Source of the DNA: Vermamoeba vermiformis
Lineage: Eukaryota; Tubulinea; Echinamoebida
Reading direction: 5' to 3'
Assembly (NCBI GenBank): GCA_045837725.1
Contig: JBEWZL010000116.1
Coordinates: forward strand, 58,047-122,046
DNA: 64,000 nucleotides
This document shows, in pieces, positions 24,014-35,806 of the stretch. Both the position numbers and the translations under genes were made by a program. Within the stretch, counting starts at the first letter, position 1. Each line of letters opens with the position of its first letter. The notes beneath the pieces are model-generated. The model had not been told where the DNA came from, ran no database searches, and saw nothing but the letters and a program-made list of their open reading frames with translations.

Positions 24014-26259
24014 ATGAAACCTCGTGGTAAACCAGTGAAATCAAATCGGGTTGGATCGGTTAACCCGTTCGCAGTCCTGGATTCGGATGAGGAAGATCAA
24101 ATACAGCCCGAGCCCGTTGAAGTGAGTTTCTACATATTTTATATTTTAAATAATTGACGATTTCTAAAGGATAACACAAAAGTAGTTTCAGATTCGCCTG
24201 TCAACTACGCCATAAGTACGTTCAAAATAATCCAAAAATTGTAATAAAAATTGTAATATAGAGGACATTCATTGGTCGAGAGATAAGGCAATTTTAGAGC
24301 TTAAGAATTTCAACGTTCAAAATATCAAAAAAGATCGGGTTGGTAAGAAATTGCAACGGTTCATTTTAATATCAATCTGTCCTAAATATATATTAGGCAT
24401 CTTATATCTTCAATTTGAACGAGAATCTGAAGGTACCAAAGCGCTGGAGTGGATGCGCCAAAAACATGGCTTAAAATTTAATGCTACAAAAGTACCGTTG
24501 AGAACAGGTAAGTACTTAAAATAATATATTATAACCGTATTGACTATTACTTATTAAGATCCCAAGTGTTTTATCTGCCATAAGGACGGTCATTGGGGTC
24601 CTAATTGTAAAGAAAGTTTATTGGCATCATTTCCTCACGTAAGTCTAGCGTTAATTTTTATCAATTTTATTTCTATTAATTAAATTTACAGGAATTAATC
24701 TGTTTAATTGGCTCTTATCTTCATATCTCCGAGCTTTTGCGTTTCAAAAGCGTTAGAAAATCTTATAATACTGCCATTAAATCTATGAGGTAATATATGA
24801 TTGAATGTAATATAGTGCGCATATATTAGTACAATTTAAAGATCCCTTACGGTACGAAATCCGTTCTACGATGAGTACGATACGCAGTTCATGAAATTGA
24901 AGTACAACTTTTTGAAGACTTTTCGGTCATTAGAAGAACTCACATTGCTTAAAATTGAAGCTGAACAGCTTGTCAATGCCGAGTTTAATACGATAGACTT
25001 CATTACACAATGCAAATCGTTGAGGAGTCTGACGCTTCGGTCGCGCGAGTCGATGGATCCGCAACTCCTGTCGAAGATTTTTTCATTGACAGCGTTAACA
25101 AGATTGATAGTAATTGGTTGTTCAATGCAACAGCAGCTAAGCCAGTTAACAAATTTGACGGATCTGGGCTTGTCGGTCACTACTGACGATCCGTTCGATG
25201 ACACTTTAGATATGCAATTGACCCGTTTGCCTGCGCTAAAAAGATTAGAGTAAGTGTTATAAGCAATAATATAATACTATACTAATATATTTCATATTCA
25301 GATTGAAAATTTTTTATCGTTGGGATGAAGTAGCGCGATTAGTTTTGTCAGCTGAAAATTTGACACGATTGGTGGCACTTAAAACACGTGGCTTTAGGCA
25401 CGGAATAGTCTTTGGTGCAGAAATGAACAGACTAGAAGAATTGGATACTGGTTACATACGCGAATGGTACCCTCTTATTGCTCCAAATCTGACGCGATTG
25501 GTCTGTAAAGTATGTCCAAAGATTAATGACAGCATCAACGACTTTGTCAAATTGAAGCACCTGACATTAGGCTTGGGACCTGACAAAGAGGTCTTTTTGA
25601 CACGTCTGGCATTGCCTAATTTGGAAACTCTAAAACTTTCGAGATGGATCTCGGATGTGGATGTCAGCGGATGCACAAACTTGAAAAATTTAGTAGTGGA
25701 AGCGTTGGACGTGTTCATACTACAAGTGCCTCCAAGTATTACAGATGTGACAATCAACCCTTGTCATGCTGCACCACAGACTTTAAAAGCAATAAGCGAA
25801 CTTCCTTCACTGAAACACCTTAAAATTAGCCAATCATTTACCCCCGACGATGACATTAAAGTTTTGGCCCAAATTACGTCGCTACAAACATTAACGTTTA
25901 ATCGTCCGTACACTGCGCACGAAGGGTTTATGGATAGTCTGGCACGATTCACACAAGTTAAAGTCTTGGATCTGGTACACCAACGTTACTGGCAGAAAAA
26001 TTATTACAACGAAAAAGCAGTGCTTCTTATCTTAAAATTATCGGAAAAACTGCCTCACACGAGAATATTACACGGCGTGCAATTCTATCATGACACTCTG
26101 TTACCAACTGGTTGTAAAAAATTCAACGAGTATTGCGGCTGTCCAAGGTGCTTGCAGGCTCGACAGCGTCAAAAAGAATTAGCGGAAGACAAAAAAATCG
26201 ATAAAAACGAGCCCGACGTCCATTTGCCTGCAAAATTCAACAAGTTTTGGTACACGTAA
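24014..26259 (+). CDS. CCHC zinc-knuckle / F-box / leucine-rich repeat protein
   Basis: Eight exons: 24014-24121, 24170-24215, 24262-24342, 24397-24507, 24559-24638, 24692-24789, 24842-25249, 25302-26259; 629 aa. A CCHC knuckle (CFICHKDGHWGPNC) sits at about residue 118. An F-box-like helix pair follows directly (LICLIGSYLHISELLRFKSV). Then about 400 residues of irregular leucine-rich repeats are seen (LTDLGLSVTT, LKHLTLGLG, LETLKLSR, LKHLKISQ, LQTLTFN). LRR F-box proteins choose substrates for SCF ubiquitin ligases; the knuckle suggests an RNA or single-stranded nucleic-acid link. A second Cys cluster (CGCPRCLQAR) near the C-terminus may bind zinc. The stop is only 37 bp from the end of the convergent vWA gene, so their 3' UTRs must overlap. 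Confidence 0.8.
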
Positions 26260-26296
26260 TAATCGATAATAATAAAACGTTTATTGTACAGTGTGT

Positions 26297-29200
26297 TTAT
26301 GCGTTGCTATTATCTAACATTGACATTTTAAGCTTAAATTCTTCCTCCAGTTGACGTTGCATCTGTTCCATTCGCAATTTAAACTCTTCTTCGAGCCTCT
26401 TTTTCTCTTGTTCTAATTTTTCTTTAAATTCACTTTCCAGTCGTTGTTTTTCTACTTCCTTCTTAGGAACTACACCGACTATTCAAACAGTTAGCCACAA
26501 AGTGCGAAAGAACGTAAAATTTTAGATCCGTACCCGGCTGTTTGAGACCCGGCTGTGGCGTCAAACCTTCAACAGGCTTAGTGAGCATAGTTGATTTAGG
26601 TCATGCTGGGCCGACTTTAGTAGGCGAGGCTTTCGGCACAGCTCCAACACTATTAGGCCCTTGGCTACCGTTCAATGAAGTAGGTGTCTTGATGACTCCC
26701 TTGGGAGGTGACACGGGGATTTTAAAGTTGGGTGAAGACACTGACATTGACTTGGGTCTAGCACTAATACCGCCACTATTAGCCCTTTCAACGGGACGCA
26801 ATTGTGGCAATTGGAACTGATTGGTAGGTTCTTGTTTTGGTGACGAAGGAGGCGGTCCCTTTTTCACTGAACGCAACGAGTTGATCTGGCTTTGAAGAGC
26901 TGATTGTGTCATTTGGAACATGTTAGGATGCTTAAGTGCTGCGGGGTAACTAAAATAAAAAACATTAGATCCGGATCAAAAAAAATATTTCCGTGAAAAA
27001 ATTCTTACGGTAACTTTTGAGCGACTGTTTCTTCATCAACTAGAATTCGAATAGAGGTTATTAGTTCATATATTAATAGTAGATGTCGGTGTCACTTACG
27101 TTTGGTAAGTTCACGGTCTTCTCGTTCTTTCAAAGTCTCAGCCTTCTTCACAAAGTCGTCCAATCGCGAGGTCAGTCGTTGCGTGGCTGCTAACAAATTG
27201 GCCATAGAATTGCGATGATTCATCTTCTTATCGCTATTTTGATACTCTTCGTCATTGGGCGAACGCTTTTCTTGCTTAATATGCTTCTCTCCCTGTGCAA
27301 ATATTCATTAATACGAGCACTTTCCAAAAATGGAATAAAGGGTCCTTACCGTTGCAATCATGTTTCTGAACTCGTCGTTCGTTAATCTATTGCGTTCAGG
27401 GTGCTGTGCCATCATTTGGCCTAACGCGTCAATGTCGGCTTTGACACTGATGACATGCCGTTAGCAACTTGTTTTCCTAAATAGGCAAGTACGTACCTCT
27501 TAGTCTGTGGTCTTTGGCTTGATAACGATTGGTCAATGAAGTCAGAGACGGCTCGTAGAGTGCCATAAGCTGTTGGTTTGTCAACTTCAACACCTTGTTG
27601 TGCAGCTTCCATAATAGCAAGAGCACCGTAGACTCGATTGAATTGCTCGTCGACGTCTTCTGAAGGAGGCATGGGCTTGAGAACGAGCTTACAGAACAGC
27701 TGTTCTACGATTGGTCCGTTTTGGAAAGCTTGATATGTCACCTAACAAAAAAATCAAAATTTGTTCGGTCGTGGCTTTTGACAACTTTTTCACGCGCCAC
27801 TTACAATCAAATTAACTTCTGTTTGTTGCACACCATCGTTCAAGGCAATATAGAACGGCAAGTCCCTCATTTCGTTGTAAGAAAGTGAGCCTATTAGTAC
27901 ATTTGTTCGTGTAATGTACGTGTTCGCGTTGATCATAAACGTATCATTTGCGAGAAGTCTCCACGGCATATTTTTCAAAAATCCAACACGAGCGTGCAAC
28001 GGATTCAACTATACGAGTTATTAAGTACTACTTACTATATAAAACATTATGCGTACCTCTATGGTCAGAGAAATGTTGTGCGCAACGACGTTCAATGCAC
28101 GATTGAAAAACAATCCCAAAATATCTCGCAAGCTATATAAATGGTTAATATAGATGGTATTAATAAATAATATAAGAATCGTACTTCGAAATATCAGCGT
28201 TGTAATAACTTCCCGAAGTTTCATTTGCCATTGCTCGGAGCAAACTTGCGTCTTGTTCAGGGCCACAACCTTCATTCAAAAACAATATTAGAACAATAGA
28301 ACTTATTAAGGCCGAGACTAGCTCATAATATATATAATCGATATTAATAGAAATGGTTTACTCACCCATGCAAAAGCATTGAAATTGATATGCGCTCCAT
28401 TGTTTGACTTGACTGATAATTTGAGCGATTCTGTTTTGTCTTCGCACGACTTGTTGTTGATTATAAGCTTTCACGTCATTTTGCATTGGTGCGTCAACGA
28501 GATTCGGGTCCAATCTATAATTTACAAGTATGAGCCTCGTTCATGAAAAAAAATTTTGAGCACATCCACTTACAATTCAATTTGTGCCAAGTTATCGAAG
28601 CCATCCGTAAATATCAAGCCTATCTTACATGCCTCTTTTCTATTATGAATGTTAGAAGTATGAATTTCAAACATGTATTAGTACGTACCGTAAGTAAGGC
28701 AATTTTGAATTGAAGCACAAGATCGGGTTTAAAAGGTCAGTTCCACCTTCTGCATGCAAAGCATTGATCGAATAAATAATATAATCCTAATATAATTAAT
28801 AATTGAATACAAAGTAAGGTTTGAACGTACTTTTAAGGCTCCGACTGGTTGCAGATCGAACAAAATGTAAGCTTTGTCGTTGAATGTAAATATAGCCAAG
28901 CGATCATTATCATTCAAGCAATCCAACAGCTGCATGACCGATTTTTTAAGCGAATCAAGCTTCGCGCCGTCCATACTGCCGCTGACATCCAAGGCTAACA
29001 CGAGGTCGATCGGCATCCGGTCTTTATTCATTCTTGAAAAGTGCTCCACGTGCGCAACTGCACGAAACAATTGTTGCTAATTAATAATTGATGTTAGTAT
29101 TACACTCGTATTGCACGTAGATCTGTAGGCAAACTTGGAGTTGGAAATTTCGTAGTGATTTTTTTTATCTAATTATTTAATCGATCCTTTACTATCCACA

Positions 29201-29429
29201 AACACGTAAATGAAATATTTTGGTACCAGATCTGGATTTTAAATTAATTTTGCGAGTGTAACAATTCACGAAAAATTGAAAAAATCAGATCAAGAGCGAA
29301 AAAGCTCAATTAATACGTGCCAATAATTTTAGAAAATAAAATTAATACCTGGATTGAATCGTACGAGACGTCAAAGTTGATCTCGCTCTTATCGATCGGA
29401 TTCATTTTAGTACTGCGCAGCAACTCCAT
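26297..29429 (-). CDS. von Willebrand factor A domain protein with in-frame TGA before last exon
   Basis: Fourteen exons: 29429-29349, 29076-28831, 28786-28689, 28639-28574, 28514-28366, 28269-28185, 28132-28057, 28008-27805, 27741-27497, 27446-27350, 27292-27100, 27039-27009, 26949-26534, 26469-26297. The vWA domain begins near residue 50 with the MIDAS motif DVSGSMD (Asp57, Ser59, Ser61) and the later GGTD. Such domains bind metal and protein ligands; inter-alpha-inhibitor-like cytosolic members are common in amoebae. No signal peptide is present. After a helical region comes a Pro/Ser-rich exon. A TGA at 26603-26601 falls inside this exon, yet the same frame continues, splices in phase and ends in a strongly charged coiled coil (EKLEQEKKRLEEEFKLRM) at a TAA. 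The protein is therefore about 640 aa if TGA stops, or 719 if it is read. Confidence 0.8.
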
Positions 29430-29700
29430 TTTCGTATCTAAAAAGGATGCTACTCCTAATGTGTTGTCTCTCTATTGCTAAGTAAATTATTGTCATTAGG
29501 CAAAGGCCCGAGTTCCTTTCGGAATTTCTTTCTCGCAATTTTGAGAAGAAGGCGCGATCCCAAAATGACTCGGTTGTGAATGGATTGCGAAAGAAACTAG
29601 CGGTAACCACAAGTAATAATAAGAATTACAACAAATAACAAATTTGTCGGATTGGTAGGGGATCGTGGATGTCCTGTTTTAATAACAAGCGTGGCTCGAT

Positions 29701-31212
29701 TTATTTTTGTTCTTTATCAAATTCTTCATCATAAAGCTCTTTCAAAATTGAAGTATTGAACTTTCTGCTGTTTTTAGTACCAGGATTAAACTCGATGTAT
29801 GATCCGTGCTTTTGTGACCTCGACAACGTGTTCCAGAAGTTAGCAGGTGTCAAATAAGCTTTATATTCCTCATTACGATATTGTGGGTAGTTTTTCTACG
29901 AATAAAATAAATCAGTAACTGTTACTAAAAGAAAATCGTAGGTTGAAACATGGCCCGATCCATCGATCAGAGAGCGAATAAATTTTGACGGTAAACATAT
30001 TATACTATATTATACGTACCAAGAATTCTTTGACTTCATCGAGCGATGACCAAGCAGGCAATGTAGATTCGTTGTCCATGATCAGCAGACCTTCGTCAGT
30101 CTTGCAAGTAACAAAAGGACCAATTTTAATTTCATGGTACCTACAATAAACATTATTACAGTCATATTAATACAAAAGATAACGACAAATACTTACGCGT
30201 CTTCGAGTTGTTTCTTGTCAGCCGAAGTTTTATTGGGGTTCAACGAGTGTGGAGAATGCTGCCACAAATAGTCGATCATTTTTTCAAGTTTTTGCACGCG
30301 ATAATAAACTGGAAGAAGTCTGAAATGATCTTCGTTTAAGACGACGTTCCAAGGCAAGCCTAAATAACACCATCGTGTTAGCACAACATTTTTAAAGTTT
30401 CTGTGGCACGTACCAGGGTCAAGAATCAAATGTGATACTTTTTTAGTACCAAGATTGCTTGTAATAACATCGACAACGAACTCGATGGGAATTTGTCGAA
30501 GTTGAAGTTTTGAGTGCGGATTTTGCACCTTGAAGGAAGTGTCATCAGTATGAAGGAAGAGAATCACTGGCTCGGTGTCTTGATCCCTAATATTAAATAT
30601 AGTATTAGTAACTTGCGGAAGCTGCATCGTTTTTTTGGATCGAATCCGGATCTGAAGCACAGTCAACTTACTTGGATTTATAATTCGGAATATGAGTTCT
30701 ATATGTAGTGATATGTTAGTACTAATATTATACAATGACTACAGATCGATACATACAAAGTTTTGCTCATGGCAGCGAAGTTCTCGCCGTCAAAAGCAGC
30801 GTACAACTTGCTTAAAGTCACAAATTCGCGTAAAAATTCGCCTAAAGTCACTTCTTTCTTAGTAGCACGCAACATCAGCTTTTGAATGGGAGAAATGTTG
30901 TCGAGGTTGAAAGCTTCTGATTTCTTCATTGTCGGGATCTCTACTGTAGTTTTTTTGGTGGAATATTGCGTAGTAAATAGAATTGATTTTGAAGCTGTTT
31001 TGCTGGATTCAGAAATTAATTTCGATCTATTTTGCTGAAAAATTCCATGGCATCCTAAATTATTAAAATTGTTAATTATATGCACTAAATATTCAAAAGC
31101 AATTTTTAAATGCAGTTATCTAATTTTTTAAAATTGGCTAAGCGAACTTACTAGCCGATCTGGATGAGTTCAGCGCTCTATTGATAGACACACTAACGAA
31201 TCTCCGTAGCAT
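29701..31212 (-). CDS. Unknown mitochondrial-type protein, paralogue A
   Basis: Seven exons: 31212-31152, 31054-30757, 30698-30672, 30586-30414, 30359-30197, 30140-30020, 29895-29701; 345 aa in phase. The N-terminus MLRRFVSVSINRALNSSRSA has the Arg/Ser-rich amphipathic look of a mitochondrial targeting signal. The rest is soluble. It shares exon pattern, including a 27-nt third exon, and motifs such as SPHSLNPN with the neighbour at 31390-32999. The hydrophobic-strand pattern around LIMDNESTLPAWSSLDEV recalls SseB-like domains (l.v....LPafts.e...), but this is a faint resemblance. Function is not known. Confidence 0.7.
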
Positions 31213-31389
31213 AATAGCTTTATATTCTTTTTGGCCAATAGATAATGTTGCTTGTGGTGCCTGTGACAAGCCGAAAAAAATTTGGCAACAAAACTTGATC
31301 CGTCGAAAAACTTGCCTATATTTGCACAAAAAGGAAAAAGGAATCATTTTGAGTACCGCACGATGCAAATGCAGGTATTTAGTAAAAAT

Positions 31390-32999
31390 TTATTGGTCGT
31401 CTGGTTTTGTGACTTGCATTCTTTCTCGCCATTCAGGAGGAATAGGCGTATTATGAATTTCATAAGCTAATTTGCCATGAAATAAACGAGATTTTGGAGT
31501 TTCAGGATTGAATTGAATAGCGCATTTAGACATCAGTTCGGTATTCATTCCTAATTTAGTCCACAGATCTTCTCCATCAATAGGCATAAACTTGTATTTC
31601 TCAATATCGATCTCTGGATGCTTTTCCTATAATAAAATATGTTATTTTTTCGTAGAAAAAGCTAGGTAGTGCGGATCCAATGAAACGTACAGGGAATTGG
31701 TTGGAAATGTCTTCAGCAGTCCAAATCGGCAATATTGTGTTATTTTCTAAGAAATAGAGGCCAGTTTCACTCGGTTCAGACTTTGTCAAATCATGCTCTC
31801 GCTCGCAGAGCACCAAAAATGGTGCCAACTTCGGGGTGTAATTCCTGATTAAGCCAAAAATGAATATTGTTACCGATTAATATAGCGTAAAATAACTACC
31901 TGGCACTTTCTTCTTTTTGAGACCCTTCGCCTATAACGCGATTAGGGTTCAACGAGTGCGGCGAGTGGATCCATAACGATTCGATGTTGGTTTCTGAAAA
32001 GGCGACTTGTCTATAATAAGGCAAGTACATAATCTGCTCCTCGGTCAAAGTTAAACTGGCAGTAGCTAAAAATTATATTATTAGTCACAAATCGTATTGA
32101 AGAAAAAAATTGTAACGTACTAGGATCTATAACGATATGAGTGACCGCAGACTTTTGATACTCGTTAGTTAACATTTGCATAATATGTCCAATAGGCATG
32201 TCGACGAGCTTTAACTTGGTATTTGGTTCGAAGAGACGTAAAGTGTTTTCGCCTGAAAAAAGAAAGAGCGTAACGTAGTTCTGAACATCAAAATGGACTC
32301 CCATTGGCCACCGATCGCTAGTAATAATATTTTTAATTATTTTCTTCAGTTTTAGTGAATTGTTAGTGGATCTACTTACGAAGGAACGTAGTCCTGGAAA
32401 ACTTCTCTGTTCCAATAAATACTTTAGTACCCTTATCTTGCAAAAATATTATAATATTACCGTGTCCTCATAATGGCACCAGTTTCTTGGCCATTGACGA
32501 TCTGAATAGGAAACAAAAGTGAGTCTCGCAACCCGATCTCGCGTAACAGCTCTCCCATAGTAATCTTCTTATCAAAGTATTCAATCATCTTCTCCTGTAA
32601 TTCATTGGGGTTCTTAATATCCTTTAGCGAGATTGAGGGCTCTACAAGTTTCTTCGCTACTTCTTGTTCTCGTGCCACCTTGTCTTGTTTAGTAGGGCTG
32701 GGTAAAGTTGATTTTCTTTGAGGTGGTCTTCTGTTAGTGGCATAAGTCATTGTCGAGGGAGCTGTTTTTGCAAGGCTAAACAAGCTAGATTTGGCTAGAG
32801 GATTGGATCTGCCTGTCAAGTTTCAACAGAAAAATTAGATCGCAGATTCAAGCCTTGAATATATAATCAAAAATAATTTTATGCTTAGTCGTATATTTTA
32901 AACATTTTTAGAAAATTGTTGCTGGTTTTTTTTGTCGATCTGGATTTGCTTCTTACCCTTCGCCTTGATAGCGACTCGCTGAACCAATCTCCTCAACAT
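31390..32999 (-). CDS. Unknown mitochondrial-type protein, paralogue B
   Basis: Seven exons: 32999-32957, 32812-32461, 32406-32380, 32317-32121, 32065-31900, 31844-31691, 31626-31390; 391 aa in phase. MLRRLVQRVAIKAKG is a likely mitochondrial presequence. It is the tandem paralogue of the gene 177 bp downstream: both have a 27-nt exon at the same place, a conserved LW/H-SPHSLNPN segment and a similar C-terminal domain (LYFLENNTILPIWTAEDI here). Sequence similarity outside these parts is low, so the duplication is old. Function is unknown; an SseB-like fold is only a guess. Confidence 0.7.
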
Positions 33000-33600
33000 T
33001 TATGATAGTATGTGGATAGCTTTGTGCTCTCTATTGTTTGATAAACCGAAATTAGTATTCGTTCGCGTTGTTAGGGTTGTATTTTAGTCTCCCCAAACAA
33101 AAGGAGATATCACCTGATCCTATCGCCTCGCACCAAGCCAACAATTATTGAAGTAATATAGATAGCTAGGTATACCTCGTTTGATCGGACATTAAGAATA
33201 GTGACCCGAGTCAAAAACACTGAAAACAGATTATTATTACAACAAAGCTTACAATTGGCCAAGTACAATTCTCTAAGATTTTGTACGGAGGTTGTTATTA
33301 TTATTTTTTGGTATTTATATGGTTATTGTTATTATTTGTGCCTTGAATGCAATATAATCTGAGTTTTCGTGTTGTGTGTAAGACAGATCGCTTCTTTGAT
33401 GGTATTTACGGCTAATATAGTATTAGTACGGTATAGTAATAATAATACAATAATATGGACTTACTTGTATATATTACAAATTAACAATGCGATCTGACTC
33501 TCGCCTTTCAAAATTGTTGATAATTGTTTAAATAAGGAATGTTGTTATTATTAATTATCGATATTTGTAGTTTTTCTATTATATAATATTAATATTGTGA
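33000..33600. other. Intergenic
   Basis: AT-rich DNA with TTATTA-type simple stretches between two minus-strand genes. No coding sign, repeat or RNA gene seen. Confidence 0.5.
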
Positions 33601-35072
33601 TTAAAACTCCGCAATGTTGAAAGAAAAGTCGCCTTGATCTAGATCCATTTGTGCCGCCTTTGTATAAACATCGTTTGTCGTGGCAGGTGGATAATATGTT
33701 GGTGCAGGTAATAATGGTGCGTTATTAAACTGCAAAAATCCTTCAGCAAACAATTGGGTAAATTGTTCGGATGTTTCGTGATCTATCTGTGGATTCGTTT
33801 TGAGCCAATTCACCATTTCTTTGAGACTCTCCAAATACTTGGTAGTTTTTCTAAATATATTGCTATTAGAACATAATATAATCAACTTGAATAGCTAGGA
33901 CGATAGTAAACGGGATCTGTCATTGAATAAGTATTGAATGAGCGCTATATTTAGCCTCATTTTCAGTAGCAACGAATATAATTGTATTGGATAAGCTCAA
34001 AATAACGCGTAATATAATACTACGGGTAATTGGTAATGATTCTAATTTCATGAAACGAGCCAGAAAGACGCGCGACACGTACCCGTCCACTTTTGGCGGC
34101 TTTGGAGGCTTAGGCGCTTGTTGTTTTTGTGGACTTTTAACGACCTCGCCACGTGGTTCAGACGAGTGGTAAGTGCCCGTCAAATGCACCACGAGCTCGG
34201 GGAACTGTGGCACGAAAACTGAGGGATCGTGTCGCGAGGCAACGTGCAATTGAATGCTGACAAAGGAACACTCCGTTGTTAGGGCTTGTCGCAAATGATT
34301 CTTGTTGCATTTGAAGTTGTTGTGCCTATTGATGATAATAAATGTCGGCGAGATCCGCTCTGGCTCATCAAAGACGAATTCCTTAATAGGAAAATCATCT
34401 GGTACGATGATCTGTTGGTCATTAAGCTTGAGATCTAAGTAGCCAATGTGCGTGTGGTCTGAACTTGACGCTGCTACTTGTTGAGCTTCTTCGAGTGATT
34501 TGGCGAGATACAACGAGGTTGGGTCTAAAAATAGAAAAGGTCAATTAGATTTATCGGCATCGCAGAAATCACTACGAATTGATTTAAATACATATATAAG
34601 GTTCTTATAATAATCGAATAGTATTAAAAATATTCGGCACGAATGGCTGGAAGTTCGCAATAATTCACAAACGACACATAAATATCTAGCGGATAAACTT
34701 GATTCAAAAATGGGTACATAAAGAATTATGCCTATAGTCATGCGGTCTATTATGCCGCTATTTTTTAGTTTCGTTATTGAATGGATCGTAAACTCCAAAA
34801 TTTCAAACGTTTCAATTATTAACCGCTCTGCAATATAACCGCCTGTAATAATTGCGTTTGCGTATATTATGATATATTTAATATATGGCACTAGTTTCAG
34901 CCCTAAGTAATTTGATTCGCAAATTGATGAAAAGACACCAGCCGACAATTTTAAAATAATTAGAATAATATCTACTGTCAATCTAATAATCTAATATTAT
35001 ATTTGAATATGGATAGTATTAATATAGCAACATACCGCCGTCTGAGCTCGGCTTTGTAAGTAAGAACTTCAT
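33601..35072 (-). CDS. Unknown 242-aa protein
   Basis: Exons 35072-35036, 34524-34083 and 33850-33601 join in phase from ATG to TAA. The donor at 34082 (GTACGT) was chosen because it alone gives the right phase to the last exon. The protein starts MKFLLTKPSSDG, has a globular first part (DDFPIKEFVFDEPERISP), a Lys/Pro-rich linker (KQQAPKPPKPPKVDG), then a helical segment and an acidic end. I recognise no domain. The first intron (35035-34525) is 511 nt and contains a long ORF described separately. Confidence 0.6.
34541..34981 (-). CDS. Open frame of 146 codons inside a 511-nt intron
   Basis: The first intron of the 33601-35072 gene holds a frame with no stop for 147 codons, which is long for AT-rich intron DNA. 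It encodes a hydrophobic, Ile/Tyr-rich sequence with several Cys and possible membrane segments (ADKSN at the end). Its phase does not match the flanking exons, so it is not a simple retained exon. It has no recognisable domain. It may be chance, an alternative first exon or a nested gene. Confidence 0.25.
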   Translation of the reverse strand: MTVDIILIILKLSAGVFSSICESNYLGLKLVPYIKYIIIYANAIITGGYIAERLIIETFEILEFTIHSITKLKNSGIIDRMTIGIILYVPIFESSLSARYLCVVCELLRTSSHSCRIFLILFDYYKNLIYVFKSIRSDFCDADKSN

Positions 35073-35333
35073 TTTGACATGAGTTCCATGATAATGATTT
35101 AGGGCTACTGTATTTTCTGTTTTTTTGATAACCTTCGCATTGCTAGCTAGTTGTAGTGAAAAGACCTATTTTTAATTGGCATTATTAAATGAATTATTTT
35201 TAGCGTTGGTTTGAAAGATGGCACGATCCGAATCTGAAAATTATTTCTAGGGCATCCAATATTAAATTTGTTATAGGATCATATTATACTATCCTAATAT
35301 TTAGTTATTTGCATTATACAATTTAATTTTATT

Positions 35334-35732
35334 CTAAGAACAAATCCAAGATGAGCTTACCGAAGTTCCAAGCCAACTATTATCGTATGAAATTCTCTTG
35401 GCATAATTAACACTATCTATTAACGCGAATCTATCGTTTTTATCGAGTTTTTTGTCGCCGTCTTCTTCAGCTGAGTCAGATTCGCTCGGCGTATGTTGCG
35501 AAGATGACTTAATCGTTGAGGGCGATCTGTTACTACGTCTGCTACTCTTAAGATCTACTCTGTCATCTTTGCTATCCAAATATGACGTAATATTGTCCCA
35601 GTCGTCATTGTAATCATCTTCAACAGATCGCATTCGCGCGTTTTCTAGCTCAAAACGTCGCTGGGACCTGAGCTCCTCCGGATTAATATCATAATTGAAT
35701 CCGATTCGATTTTCGTTATGATATGTTGCCAT
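35334..35732 (-). CDS. Unknown small acidic, Ser-rich protein
   Basis: A frame open from 35801 to a stop at 35334. The likely start is the ATG at 35732, after an AG that could be a splice acceptor; an ATG at 35801 is the alternative. From 35732 it gives 132 aa, charged and low in complexity (SSSQHTPSESDSAEEDGDKK). A GTAAGC donor at 35360 would cut the last eight residues and lead to an unknown further exon. It starts 74 bp from the divergent gene at 35807, suggesting a shared promoter. No domain is recognised. Confidence 0.45.
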   Translation of the reverse strand: MATYHNENRIGFNYDINPEELRSQRRFELENARMRSVEDDYNDDWDNITSYLDSKDDRVDLKSSRRSNRSPSTIKSSSQHTPSESDSAEEDGDKKLDKNDRFALIDSVNYAKRISYDNSWLGTSVSSSWICS

Positions 35733-35806
35733 CTGTTTGCAGGTCAAATGACAAAATGGAACAAACCTAATTTTTTTATTTTTAGACTCGATGCGCAACA
35801 TAAACG

